The position numbers were made by a program, and so were the translations under genes. A stretch of DNA of 64,000 nt from Haloferax sp046557615 (lineage in GTDB: Archaea > Halobacteriota > Halobacteria > Halobacteriales > Haloferacaceae). The stretch lies in contig NZ_JBKIII010000001.1 of NCBI RefSeq assembly GCF_046557615.1, positions 310,001-374,000 on the forward strand. The letters are read 5' to 3'. The notes below the pieces were generated by a model that made no database searches, was not told the origin of the DNA, and worked only from the letters and a program-made list of their open reading frames with translations. Position 1 is the first letter of the stretch, and every line of letters begins with the position of its first letter. Positions 56,198-64,000 of this stretch are shown in pieces.

Positions 56198-56971
56198 ATG
56201 AGCTGGGAGACGATTCGACTCGACTGGGACGGCGACGTTGCAACCCTCACTATCGACCGACCTGACCGGATGAACTCGCTGAACACCGACACGCTCGATG
56301 CCATCGAAGAGGCGCTCGACGAGGCCGAAGCCGAAGGCGCGCGTGTCGTCGTCCTCACCGGCGCCGGAGACAAGGCGTTCATCGCCGGGGCGGACATCAG
56401 CTACATGAAAGACATCGATTCGCCCGCGGCACAGGAGTACGCCGAACAGGGCCACCGAATCGCCCGCCGTCTGGAGACCTTCCCAGCGCCGACGATTGCG
56501 GCCATCAACGGCTACTGTTTCGGCGGCGGAATGGAGTTCTCACTGGCGTGTGACCTCCGCGTTGCGTCCGAGCGCGCGCTGATGGGCCAGACCGAAATCG
56601 ACCTCGGCATCATGCCCGGCTGGGGTGGGAGCGTTCGACTGCCCGCACTCGTCGGCGACGAACTCGCCCGCCGACTCATCTTCTTCGGCGAGCGAATCGA
56701 CGCCAGCGACGCCCACGAGTACGGAATCGTCGGCGAAGTCGTCGCCCACGACCAACTCGAAAGCCACGTCTCCGAACTCGCCGCTGACCTCGCCTCGAAG
56801 CCGCGGCACGCACTTCACGCCGCAAAAGACGCTATCAACATGTCGCACGACGCCCCGCGAGATGCGGCACTCGACTTCGAAGCCCGCGTCTGGAGTGGTC
56901 TCTTCGGCACGCACGACCAGCGAGAAGGAATGGGCGCATTCATCGACAAGCGCGACCCCGAGTTCGAATAA
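56198..56971 (+). CDS. Enoyl-CoA hydratase/isomerase
   Basis: 257 aa from ATG 56198. Crotonase-fold hallmarks: T-I-D-R-P-D-R-M-N-S-L, A-F-I-A-G-A-D-I (first oxyanion-hole segment), N-G-Y-C-F-G-G-G-M-E (second), and the catalytic Glu in Q-T-E-I-D-L-G-I-M-P-G-W-G-G. Beta-oxidation or a related acyl-CoA pathway, matching the acyl-CoA dehydrogenase at 21605. Convergent with the transducer gene (2-bp gap). Confidence 0.93.
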   Translation: MSWETIRLDWDGDVATLTIDRPDRMNSLNTDTLDAIEEALDEAEAEGARVVVLTGAGDKAFIAGADISYMKDIDSPAAQEYAEQGHRIARRLETFPAPTIAAINGYCFGGGMEFSLACDLRVASERALMGQTEIDLGIMPGWGGSVRLPALVGDELARRLIFFGERIDASDAHEYGIVGEVVAHDQLESHVSELAADLASKPRHALHAAKDAINMSHDAPRDAALDFEARVWSGLFGTHDQREGMGAFIDKRDPEFE

Positions 56972-56973
56972 AA

Positions 56974-58314
56974 TTAGGAGTCGGTGATTTCTGCCATCGT
57001 CGCTTCGAGATGGCGGACCGACTCGGCGATTTCTGCGACGACTTGCAGTTGCCGTTCGTTGGCCTCGACGGCGGCGCTGTTCTCTTCTCGCACCGCATCA
57101 GCCATCGCCGACGCGCTATCGACCATGCTCGCGACTTCTTCGGTTCGGACTGCCTGGTCGTCGGTCGCGGCGGCGATATCGTCCATGCCAGTCGCGGCTT
57201 CACGAATCGTCTCTGCGATTTGCGTCTGCTTCTCGACCAACGTCTCGATTTTCGCCGCACCGTCGCGGACGTCTTCAGTCAGCGATTCGATTCCGGTGAC
57301 GGTTTTGGTGGCGTCTTCGCGCGTCTCTCCGAGGAGTTCCTCGATGCGCTCGGACTCTGACTGCACCTCGTTTGCGAGCGATTTGACCTCATCTGCGACG
57401 ACGGCGAACCCGGCCCCGGCGTCGCCTGCGCGGGCGGCCTCGATGTTGGCGTTGAGCGCGAGGATGTTCGTCTGGTCAGCGATTTCGTTGATGACTTCGA
57501 TGATGTCGTCGATTTCTTCGATGCGCTCGGCGAGTGCGCGAGTCCGCTCGGCAACCTGTGACCCGCCTTCGGCGACTTCTCCCATCGTTTCGACGGTCGT
57601 CTCGCCGTCTTCACGGGAGGACTCGGCGAGTTTGCGGGCCTCTTTGCTCTTCTTGCTCACTTCGTCTGCGCTGGCCGCAATCTCTTCGACCGTCGCCGAC
57701 AGCGACCCGACTTCGCCCGAAACCTCGTCCATCGCTTCGGCCTGTTCGGCAGAGACGCTCTGGGCTTCGGTGACGCTTTCGGCAACGTCGTCAGCAGAGT
57801 GTATCGCCTCCTCTGCTGACTCCTTGATATCTTTGGAAACCTGCTCTTGGACCGCCGCCATCGCACGGTTCTGTTCGACCACGTCCGTCACGATTGGCGT
57901 CGCCTCGAATGCACCAACGACCTGCCCATCGGGAGCGTACAGCGGCATCCCCATCGCTCGACACCAGATTGTCCCATCTGGCAGTTCGACTGCTCGATAG
58001 GTGTCCTCGCGGACGGTTTGCTCGGTTCGCGCGATTTTCGTCGCGAGAATCTCGTCTTTGCCTTCCGTTCCGATGACGTCGATGCCGCGTTTTCCGATAT
58101 CTGCGTCTTCGAGCCCGTAGTGACTCTTCATCTTGGCGTTGAGGTGTGTCAGGATACCATCTGAATCGACGACGAGCGTTGGCTCGGGAATCTCTTCGAC
58201 CACCTGTTCGAACAACCCACGCCAAAAGTCGCGCTCCGATTCGAGGCGTTCTGTCTCGCTGAGTGAACCACTGGGTTGCCAGTTCAACCCAACCTTGGTA
58301 GATTGTTGATGCAT
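56974..58314 (-). CDS. Soluble PAS-containing methyl-accepting chemotaxis transducer
   Basis: 446 aa, no TM helix. A PAS domain (about 30-150) is followed by a long helical signalling domain whose tip reads N-I-L-A-L-N-A-N-I-E-A-A-R-A-G-D-A-G-A-G-F. Cytoplasmic Htr-type transducers of this form sense oxygen, redox or metabolites through PAS cofactors and act on CheA. No HAMP domain. Extended Ala/Glu heptads lie on both sides of the tip. No che genes are near. Confidence 0.9.
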   Translation of the reverse strand: MHQQSTKVGLNWQPSGSLSETERLESERDFWRGLFEQVVEEIPEPTLVVDSDGILTHLNAKMKSHYGLEDADIGKRGIDVIGTEGKDEILATKIARTEQTVREDTYRAVELPDGTIWCRAMGMPLYAPDGQVVGAFEATPIVTDVVEQNRAMAAVQEQVSKDIKESAEEAIHSADDVAESVTEAQSVSAEQAEAMDEVSGEVGSLSATVEEIAASADEVSKKSKEARKLAESSREDGETTVETMGEVAEGGSQVAERTRALAERIEEIDDIIEVINEIADQTNILALNANIEAARAGDAGAGFAVVADEVKSLANEVQSESERIEELLGETREDATKTVTGIESLTEDVRDGAAKIETLVEKQTQIAETIREAATGMDDIAAATDDQAVRTEEVASMVDSASAMADAVREENSAAVEANERQLQVVAEIAESVRHLEATMAEITDS

Positions 58315-58453
58315 GACCGTTCGTGTGCTTGCATACTCCCCTAATAAACGCTACACGCTGTCTATCACATCCGATAGTTAGTATTTGAGACACGAAACTC
58401 GTGCTATCATGGCTCCTACTACGACTAAATAGGAATAAGTATAATGAATAATC

Positions 58454-58711
58454 ATGCGAGATTCCATAAAACTCAACCGTCTCGAATCCGCATTCGAAGA
58501 CCTCTCGTACCCCGTTTCGCGTAAACAGGCAGCGATGAGGTTTGATGGTGTGACCGTTCTCATGGCAGATGGCAGTGCAAACCTCGGCGGCCTCATCCGA
58601 AACTGCCTCACCGAGGAGTTCGCCGGGCCGACTGACCTGTATTACGAACTCAATAACGCCATGCCTATCGAAGCAGTCGGCGAACCGGGACAATCTGACG
58701 GCGACGCCTGA
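58454..58711 (+). CDS. Haloarchaeal DUF5789 protein
   Basis: 85 aa. I-K-L-N-R-L-E-S-A-F-E-D-L-S-Y-P-V-S-R-K-Q-A and L-M-A-D-G-S-A-N-L-G-G-L-I, ending P-I-E-A-V-G-E-P-G-Q-S-D-G, the layout of a small family conserved in Halobacteria. Function unknown. AT-rich promoter sequence lies upstream in the gap from the transducer gene. Confidence 0.85.
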   Translation: MRDSIKLNRLESAFEDLSYPVSRKQAAMRFDGVTVLMADGSANLGGLIRNCLTEEFAGPTDLYYELNNAMPIEAVGEPGQSDGDA

Positions 58712-58800
58712 ACGCGCTTCGAGCGGTCCGCTGATTCTCGCCTTTTTATTCCGCGCGCAACCCAGATGCTTAAGTGCCTCAAGCGGCAGGACGTACTACC

Positions 58801-59121
58801 ATGGAGTTTTGCGACGAATGTGGTTCTCTCATGACACCACAAGACGGTGTCTGGGTCTGTTCGAACGGCCACGAGAAGGCCAGAGATAGCGAAAAAGAAA
58901 AGAGTATGGTCACGACGCAAGGCCAAGAACACAGCGACGTCGTGGACATGTCAGACGTCGATGGGTCCGAAATCGGTCCGACGACGAAGGCAATCTGCCC
59001 GAAGTGTGAACACGACCTTGCGCGCTACGAGATGAAGCAAATCCGTTCGGCCGACGAATCCGAGACGCGATTCTTCACGTGTGTCGAGTGCGGCCACAAG
59101 TGGCGCGAGGACGACCACTAA
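58801..59121 (+). CDS. tfs: Transcription factor S (TFS, TFIIS/RPB9-like)
   Basis: 106 aa from ATG 58801. An N-terminal zinc ribbon (F-C-D-E-C-G ... V-C-S-N-G-H) and a C-terminal TFIIS-type ribbon (C-P-K-C-E-H ... F-F-T-C-V-E-C-G-H-K-W) with the acidic hairpin tip R-S-A-D-E-S. TFS stimulates RNA polymerase transcript cleavage during backtracking. Length and both ribbons are normal. Confidence 0.95.
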   Translation: MEFCDECGSLMTPQDGVWVCSNGHEKARDSEKEKSMVTTQGQEHSDVVDMSDVDGSEIGPTTKAICPKCEHDLARYEMKQIRSADESETRFFTCVECGHKWREDDH

Positions 59122-59160
59122 TCGGCTCGAATTTTTCCCGTTTCCGCCCGTATCGGAGCC

Positions 59161-59799
59161 ATGGCCGACGCACCACGCGCTCCGAAACTACCACCACTCG
59201 AAGGCTGGGTGCAGGTCGATGAGTCGGTAGACACGCCCTTCGAACTCGGTCCCGTCTCGGTCGTCGCTCGAACTATCATCGCCGAAGATGCATCGACTCG
59301 TGAGACGGTTCCAGCGGCCGCAGACGGCCCGTGGCGATTCGTCTTTGCGAGTAGACTCACCGTTCATCCACAGACGCCGCCGTCGAAGGCGCTCACCAAA
59401 CTCGTCGCTCGTGGTGCGAAATCGGGGTTCGAATCTCAGTTAGCTGAGCGCGGCTTTTCGAACGTTCGACAGACTGGCTCGCGGTCACTCAGAATCGGCA
59501 CCGTCGATGCCGAGGTCACACAGTACGAGGCGACTGTCTCGCTCGCCGGAGTTCGACTCGCTGCGGGCGCGATGTTCGCGGTCAGGCCCGACGGCGACCA
59601 GTTCCTCCTCACCGGTGGGGCCTACCCCCGTGCGGTACTCGAGACGACCGAGGGGGCGAGCCGAAACCGTAGGCGCGACACACCAGAAAATACGACGGCC
59701 AATGCGACAGAGACAGTCGATACTCACGCACTTCGTCGCGCGCTCGACCCAGAAAAATTCCGCAGAGAGTTGCTTCGCGCGATTCGTGAGACGACCTGA
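59161..59799 (+). CDS. Haloarchaeal conserved protein, function unknown
   Basis: 212 aa, 39 bp after tfs on the same strand, so probably co-transcribed. An alpha/beta domain (W-R-F-V-F-A-S-R-L-T-V-H-P, then Q-L-A-E-R-G-F and D-A-E-V-T-Q-Y-E-A-T-V-S) is followed by a disordered Arg/Thr stretch and a helical C-terminus (R-R-A-L-D-P-E-K-F-R-R-E-L-L-R-A-I). I do not recognise a family. Confidence 0.78.
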   Translation: MADAPRAPKLPPLEGWVQVDESVDTPFELGPVSVVARTIIAEDASTRETVPAAADGPWRFVFASRLTVHPQTPPSKALTKLVARGAKSGFESQLAERGFSNVRQTGSRSLRIGTVDAEVTQYEATVSLAGVRLAAGAMFAVRPDGDQFLLTGGAYPRAVLETTEGASRNRRRDTPENTTANATETVDTHALRRALDPEKFRRELLRAIRETT

Positions 59800-60525
59800 T
59801 TACTCGTTGCGAGCGAAGACGAGATAGCCCGTGTGGCCGACGCCTGCGGTCGATGGTCGCGAGCCACGTTCGCCGAAGTCCATGTGGCGCTGAATCGTCT
59901 CGAACGTCTCTACGTCGGAGAGCCCTGCTTCGCGGGCGGCTTCGACGGTCGCTCGGGTCCCTTCGACGAATGGCGAGTAGACTGCGACGTAGCCACCCGT
60001 CTTGAGCAAGTCGGGGGCCTCGGCGACGACTTCGGGCGCGTTCTCGGTGTCGAGCGTAATCGCGTCGAATGGCGTGTCCGAGAGGTCGTCGAGTTCGTCG
60101 GTGATGTCGCCGGTTCGGACATCGACCAGCTCTTCGACGCCAGCGAGACGCATGTTCTCGCGTGCGACGTCGGCGAAGTCGGCGTTGCGCTCGAACGTCG
60201 TCACTTCGACGTCGAGACGACCGAGGTAGGCCGAGAGAACGCCGGTTCCGGTTCCAGCGTCGAGGACGCGCTCGCCTGCGGCGATGCCGGTGTGGCCGAC
60301 GATGAGGCCGATGTCGCGCGGCATCATCGGCGCGCCGGTTCGTTCGAAGTGGTTGAACAGGTCGGGGCCGCGTGGCTCACGGACGAGGAATGGCTCGCCG
60401 ATGTGCGTCTCTAAGGTCTGGCCGGGTTCGACGTCTTCGGGGACGGTGAGCATCCCGAGGTCCGTGTGAAGTTCCTCACCTGGCGCTCGAAGGTACTCCC
60501 GGTCGCCGTGAACGAGGAGTATCAC
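59800..60525 (-). CDS. trmI: tRNA m1A methyltransferase (TrmI)
   Basis: 241 aa. A short N-terminal beta domain and then a class I SAM-dependent fold with V-L-D-A-G-T-G-T-G-V-L-S-A-Y-L-G, T-F-E-R and A-I-T-L-D-T-E-N-A. Archaeal TrmI methylates adenines 57/58 in the T loop. Its start overlaps the nac stop by ATGA, so both form an operon. Convergent with the preceding hypothetical gene with no gap. Confidence 0.9.
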   Translation of the reverse strand: MILLVHGDREYLRAPGEELHTDLGMLTVPEDVEPGQTLETHIGEPFLVREPRGPDLFNHFERTGAPMMPRDIGLIVGHTGIAAGERVLDAGTGTGVLSAYLGRLDVEVTTFERNADFADVARENMRLAGVEELVDVRTGDITDELDDLSDTPFDAITLDTENAPEVVAEAPDLLKTGGYVAVYSPFVEGTRATVEAAREAGLSDVETFETIQRHMDFGERGSRPSTAGVGHTGYLVFARNE

Positions 60526-60896
60526 TCGAGACGCGAGATAGCCGCGGCGAGGTCGCCGTCTTCGGCTTCGAGTGCTTCGCGTGCGTCGTCTTCAGAGACG
60601 CCAGCACGCTGTGCGACGATTGCGACATCGTCTGCTGGGATTTCGCCTGCACTTTCGCTGCCTGCGTCGGCCTCGTCGTCACCGGCACCGAGTTCGCGCG
60701 ACTCGGGTTCGCCGACGATTTGGTAGGTCATCTGGCCCTGTGCGTCCATACGCGTGACCTGCGCGTCCGAGAAGACGAGTTCTTCGTCGGCCGTCTTGAT
60801 AACGACCTCTTCAGCATCGAGTTCCGTCACGTCGATGCCCATCTGCTTCATCATCTGCTTCATCTTGCGCGGGTTCATTCCGCCGCCTCCAAACAT
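60522..60896 (-). CDS. nac: Nascent polypeptide-associated complex protein
   Basis: 124 aa from ATG 60896. A Gly/Met-rich N-terminus M-F-G-G-G-G-M-N-P-R-K-M-K-Q-M leads to the NAC domain (about 15-65), an acidic linker, and a C-terminal UBA domain (V-A-I-V-A-Q-R-A-G-V-S-E-D-D-A). Binds ribosomes and emerging chains. Operon with trmI. Confidence 0.93.
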   Translation of the reverse strand: MFGGGGMNPRKMKQMMKQMGIDVTELDAEEVVIKTADEELVFSDAQVTRMDAQGQMTYQIVGEPESRELGAGDDEADAGSESAGEIPADDVAIVAQRAGVSEDDAREALEAEDGDLAAAISRLE

Positions 60897-61101
60897 ACCC
60901 GAATCGTCGAGGTGGGTTCTCAAAAGCGTGGCGAAGAACGTGTGGTTCCCGTATCGAATTCGTCCTGTAACCGCCCGCCAATTGACGGACAGTACGTCCC
61001 GAGAGATTGTACGAGTCACCGTGAACTAATGTAAAGTGGTTGAAAAATCAACTAGTACCTGTTCAGCTTCAGCCTGAACACTCCACAGCGGAGCGAGAAC
61101 T

Positions 61102-61788
61102 ATGCCTAGAGAACCATCTCCACATGCAGGACCGCCCCCGAACTGGGGGGCCTCACGGCGCTCTTTCCTCCGGACACTTGCACTCGGTGCAGGCGTGCTT
61201 GGCACAAGTACTGCGGCGACTGCAACGCCTGTCTCGGCACAGATACCGAGAGACCCAACGGCCTACGTCGTTCGAATGACTGGCACCTCACCCAACGAGC
61301 AGTTCGACCGGGTAGCCCGACTCATCGTAACGCCACCAGTCGATACGACAGGTGCGAACTTCAACAACGGCATCAACGCCCGAGACATCGGCCTCGTCTC
61401 GGGGAATCCAGCTGGTGTCCCCGAAGCAGGGGCTATCTGGTACGTGACAAACACTGCCCTCTACCGCGCTGCTGGTGTCTCGGCGACAGATTCCGTCGTC
61501 AACGCGGCGCTCGACGTCGCCTTCGTTCGTGCCGATGAGCAACAGAACATCCTCGAAGTCGTCCCCGACGGCCCAGACAACGCCCTCGCGGCCCAATTGA
61601 ACACCTTCACCGCTCGGACGAGTCTGTTGGCGAGCATCTTCGTCGTCATCGAAGGCGTCATCCAACTGCAGTTCAGTCCCGACGGGACGGAAGTCGTTGG
61701 CGTCATGGACATCGGCGGTGTCCCACCGACTGGTGGCGCGAACGACCGTTCACGACTCCAAGCGAACATCGTTGGCGCACTCGCCTGA
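61102..61788 (+). CDS. Tat-exported protein of unknown function
   Basis: 228 aa. A Tat signal S-R-R-S-F-L-R-T (R19, R20) is followed by a hydrophobic stretch and cleavage near V-S-A-Q (46/47). There is no lipobox Cys, so the product is released or wall-associated. The mature part has V-R-M-T-G-T-S and G-V-I-Q-L-Q-F-S-P-D-G-T-E-V-V-G; I recognise no family. The 205-bp gap upstream holds AT-rich promoter sequence but no gene. Confidence 0.75.
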   Translation: MPREPSPHAGPPPNWGASRRSFLRTLALGAGVLGTSTAATATPVSAQIPRDPTAYVVRMTGTSPNEQFDRVARLIVTPPVDTTGANFNNGINARDIGLVSGNPAGVPEAGAIWYVTNTALYRAAGVSATDSVVNAALDVAFVRADEQQNILEVVPDGPDNALAAQLNTFTARTSLLASIFVVIEGVIQLQFSPDGTEVVGVMDIGGVPPTGGANDRSRLQANIVGALA

Positions 61789-61830
61789 GTCCCTCGCGTC
61801 GTCGAGGTCCCTATTTTTCGAACGTTTCGG

Positions 61831-62499
61831 TTACTCTACTCGGTAACTGACCGACAACCCGTTCCCCAATGGAAGCACGAGCGTCTCGAATCGTGGGTCG
61901 GCCCGAACCGCATCGAGGTACGCCGCAATTCCACGGGTGTCTTCGTTCGTTCCATCGAGTGCCGATGCAACACCCACTTCTCGGTCGGCGAGCGCGCCGA
62001 AGTCCAGCGGGCCGCGCATCACGTTGTCGGCGATGATGACACCGCCGACCGCGACTCGGTCGCGCACGAGGTCGAACGCCTCGGCGTAGCGGTGTTTCTG
62101 GTGGTCGAACAACACGAGGTCGAACTCGCCTTCTGTCTCGCCGAAGCTGTCGAGCGCGTCGCCTTCGAGGAACGTGGTTTGGTCGGCGAGTCCGAGACGC
62201 TCGAAGTAGTCGCGGGCCATCTCCAACTCAGTCGGGTCGTGTTCGGTCACGAAGAGTTCACACTCGTCGGCCATGCCCTTGGCGAACCACGTCGCGGAGT
62301 ACCCAAATCCCGACCCGAACTCGAACAGACGCTCCGCATCGACGAGGCGAGCGACGAGTCGCAGAAAGCCACCTGCTTCCGGCCCGATGATGGGAAAGCC
62401 GTGTTCGGCCGCGTACGCCGCCATCTCGGCTTGTACTTCGTCGTGTTCCGGTGCGGTGGCCGTGAGGAACCGACGGGTGTCGTCTGTGAGTATTTCCAT
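61831..62499 (-). CDS. O-methyltransferase, SAM-dependent
   Basis: 222 aa from ATG 62499. Class I fold of the catechol/caffeoyl-CoA O-methyltransferase type: I-G-P-E-A-G-G-F-L, L-F-E-F-G-S-G-F-G-Y-S-A-T-W, D-L-V-L-F-D-H-Q-K-H-R-Y (metal Asp) and I-I-A-D-N-V-M-R-G. Normal length. Substrate unknown. Confidence 0.9.
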   Translation of the reverse strand: MEILTDDTRRFLTATAPEHDEVQAEMAAYAAEHGFPIIGPEAGGFLRLVARLVDAERLFEFGSGFGYSATWFAKGMADECELFVTEHDPTELEMARDYFERLGLADQTTFLEGDALDSFGETEGEFDLVLFDHQKHRYAEAFDLVRDRVAVGGVIIADNVMRGPLDFGALADREVGVASALDGTNEDTRGIAAYLDAVRADPRFETLVLPLGNGLSVSYRVE

Positions 62500-62622
62500 G
62501 TACAACGAGGGGCCGCAAGGAGAATAAAACCCGCCTCGACGTGCGTGTGTTCTTCCCCGAAGTGCCGTCACCACGGGAGAATCTGCCTACGCTTAAGTGG
62601 GTAACAATCCTCATCTTTTACA

Positions 62623-64000
62623 ATGTTTGACCCCGACGAACTCGCCCAAATTCGAGAGGCGAAGTCTGCGTGGGAAGAAGAGACGCTGTCGCCGACACTC
62701 GACAGGTTCGGGGAGCGAAACGAGGAGTTCACGACCGACACCGGCGGCCACGAGGTAGACCGACTCTACACGCCCGCCGACGTCGACCTCGATTACCGTC
62801 GTGACCTCGGCTTCCCCGGTGAGAAACCCTACACGCGTGGCGTCTACCCGACGATGCACCGTGGTCGTCTGTGGACGATGCGCCAGTACGCCGGATTCGG
62901 TACCCCCACCGAGACGAACGAGCGATTCCGCTATCTCATCGACAACGGGTCGTCAGGACTGTCGCTCGCGTTCGACCTTCCGACCCAGATGGGCTACGAC
63001 TCGGACGCCATCATGGCCGCGGGAGAAGTCGGCAAGTCGGGCGTCGCAATCGACAGTCTGCACGACATGGAGACCGTCTTCGACGGCATCGACCTCGGCG
63101 ACGTGTCCACGTCGATGACGATCAACGCACCCGCCTCGGTTCTGCTTGCGATGTACGTCGCACTTGGCGACAAACAGGGCGTCCCCCGCGAACGACTCCG
63201 CGGGACGATTCAGAACGATATCATGAAAGAGTACATCGCGCGGAACCTCTACATCTACCCGCCCGAACCGTCGATGCGACTCATCACAGATATCTTCGAG
63301 TTCTGTGCCGACGAGACGCCGAAGTTCAACACCATCTCCATCTCGGGCTACCACATCCGCGAGGCGGGTTCGACCGCCGCGCAGGAAGTTGCCTTCACGC
63401 TCGGCAACGGGATTCAGTACGTCGAAGCCGCCGTCGAAGCAGGATTGGACGTCGACGATTTCGCGCCGCAACTCTCGTTCTTCTTCAACGCGCACAACAA
63501 CGTCCTCGAAGAAGTCGCCAAGTTCCGCGCCGCCCGTCGCATGTGGGCGAAGATTATGGAAGAACGATTCGGCGCAGAGAATCCGAAGTCGATGCAACTC
63601 AAGTTCCACACGCAGACGGGTGGCTCGACGTTGACGGCCCAGCAGGTCGAGAACAACGTCGTTCGCGTCGCCTATCAGGCGCTCGCGGCCGTCCTCGGGG
63701 GCACGCAGTCGCTCCACACCAACGGGAAAGACGAGGCGCTGTCGCTCCCTACCGAACAGTCGGTTCGGACGGCACTCCGAACCCAGCAGATTCTCGCTCA
63801 CGAGTCGGGTGCTGCGGACACCATCGACCCGCTCGCCGGGAGTTACTACGTCGAAGCACTCACCGACGACATCGAAACCGACGCCTTCGACCTCTTGGAC
63901 GAAATCGACGAACGCGGCGGCATGCTCGATTCGGTCAAGAATCAGTGGGTCCAAGGTGAGATTCAAGACGTCGCCTACGAACGCCAGCGCGAAGTCGAAA
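62623..64000 (+). CDS. Methylmalonyl-CoA mutase large subunit, 5' part
   Basis: 459 codons from ATG 62623, open to the window end. It has the mutase TIM-barrel N-terminus: L-G-F-P-G-E-K-P-Y-T-R-G-V-Y-P-T-M-H-R-G-R-L-W-T-M-R-Q-Y-A-G-F-G, then S-I-S-G-Y-H-I-R-E-A-G and Q-T-G-G-S-T-L-T-A-Q-Q. It isomerises methylmalonyl-CoA to succinyl-CoA with B12; in archaea the B12 domain is usually on a separate small subunit. The catalytic part seen is intact. Links to propionate and odd-chain acyl-CoA use. Confidence 0.93.
   Translation, partial: MFDPDELAQIREAKSAWEEETLSPTLDRFGERNEEFTTDTGGHEVDRLYTPADVDLDYRRDLGFPGEKPYTRGVYPTMHRGRLWTMRQYAGFGTPTETNERFRYLIDNGSSGLSLAFDLPTQMGYDSDAIMAAGEVGKSGVAIDSLHDMETVFDGIDLGDVSTSMTINAPASVLLAMYVALGDKQGVPRERLRGTIQNDIMKEYIARNLYIYPPEPSMRLITDIFEFCADETPKFNTISISGYHIREAGSTAAQEVAFTLGNGIQYVEAAVEAGLDVDDFAPQLSFFFNAHNNVLEEVAKFRAARRMWAKIMEERFGAENPKSMQLKFHTQTGGSTLTAQQVENNVVRVAYQALAAVLGGTQSLHTNGKDEALSLPTEQSVRTALRTQQILAHESGAADTIDPLAGSYYVEALTDDIETDAFDLLDEIDERGGMLDSVKNQWVQGEIQDVAYERQREVE

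Overview
The window is chromosome from a halophilic archaeon of the class Halobacteria, most like Haloferax or a close relative (genus is an inference). The evidence is high GC with C/G-rich third positions, strongly acidic proteins, TATA-type promoters close to leaderless starts, archaeal information-processing genes (TFS, NAC, TrmI), ether-lipid genes (a UbiA-type DGGGP synthase and a geranylgeranyl reductase), a haloarchaeal phosphomevalonate decarboxylase, Tat signals and Tat lipoboxes, and several Halobacteria-only families.

Region 1-2458 carries the end of a cysteine-synthase-like gene, a CoA-binding protein, a KaiC/RecA-like ATPase, the UbiA prenyltransferase and tRNA-Arg(TCG). From 2446 to 15269 an integrated element of about 12.8 kb sits in the 3' end of that tRNA, bounded by a 14-bp direct repeat. 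It reads as a pleolipovirus-like provirus. It has a zinc-ribbon protein with a PCNA-binding-like tail, an HUH rolling-circle Rep, a rightward block of small membrane proteins, a large spike-like glycoprotein and a VP8-like ATPase, a leftward/divergent cargo block, a phage-type winged-helix repressor and a tyrosine integrase beside attR. The cargo block holds two membrane proteins flanking a DUF4145 zinc protein and a PD-(D/E)XK-like nuclease. It is the best candidate here for an undescribed system. Just outside attR lies a decayed fragment of a second repressor gene, a likely scar of an earlier element.

Region 15.5-34 kb is a mosaic of single genes and short operons: two 7TM histidine kinases, an HTH/membrane-protein pair, a membrane-fused sulfite-oxidase-like enzyme, a phosphotransferase/HAD pair, a 42-aa C2H2 protein, an acyl-CoA dehydrogenase, a SOUL protein, an NDH-2-like oxidoreductase, MvaD and DoxX. 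At 22.9-26.4 kb a membrane-anchored winged-helix protein is divergent from a secreted acidic PepSY-like protein and a paralogue of its own ectodomain. Three tandem 10-bp repeats lie between them. I read this as a possible transmembrane one-component sensor.

Region 34-50 kb holds a winged-helix regulator, DUF429, an S-layer-domain/RND exporter pair, acylphosphatase, a phosphohexomutase and a BMP-type nucleoside ABC importer (Tat lipoprotein, double ATPase, two permeases). The geranylgeranyl reductase and a third histidine kinase follow. Region 50-64 kb has an M20 amidohydrolase divergent from an NhaC-type antiporter, an S10-like protein, a NUDIX hydrolase, an enoyl-CoA hydratase, a soluble chemotaxis transducer, TFS, the NAC-TrmI operon, an O-methyltransferase and the start of methylmalonyl-CoA mutase.
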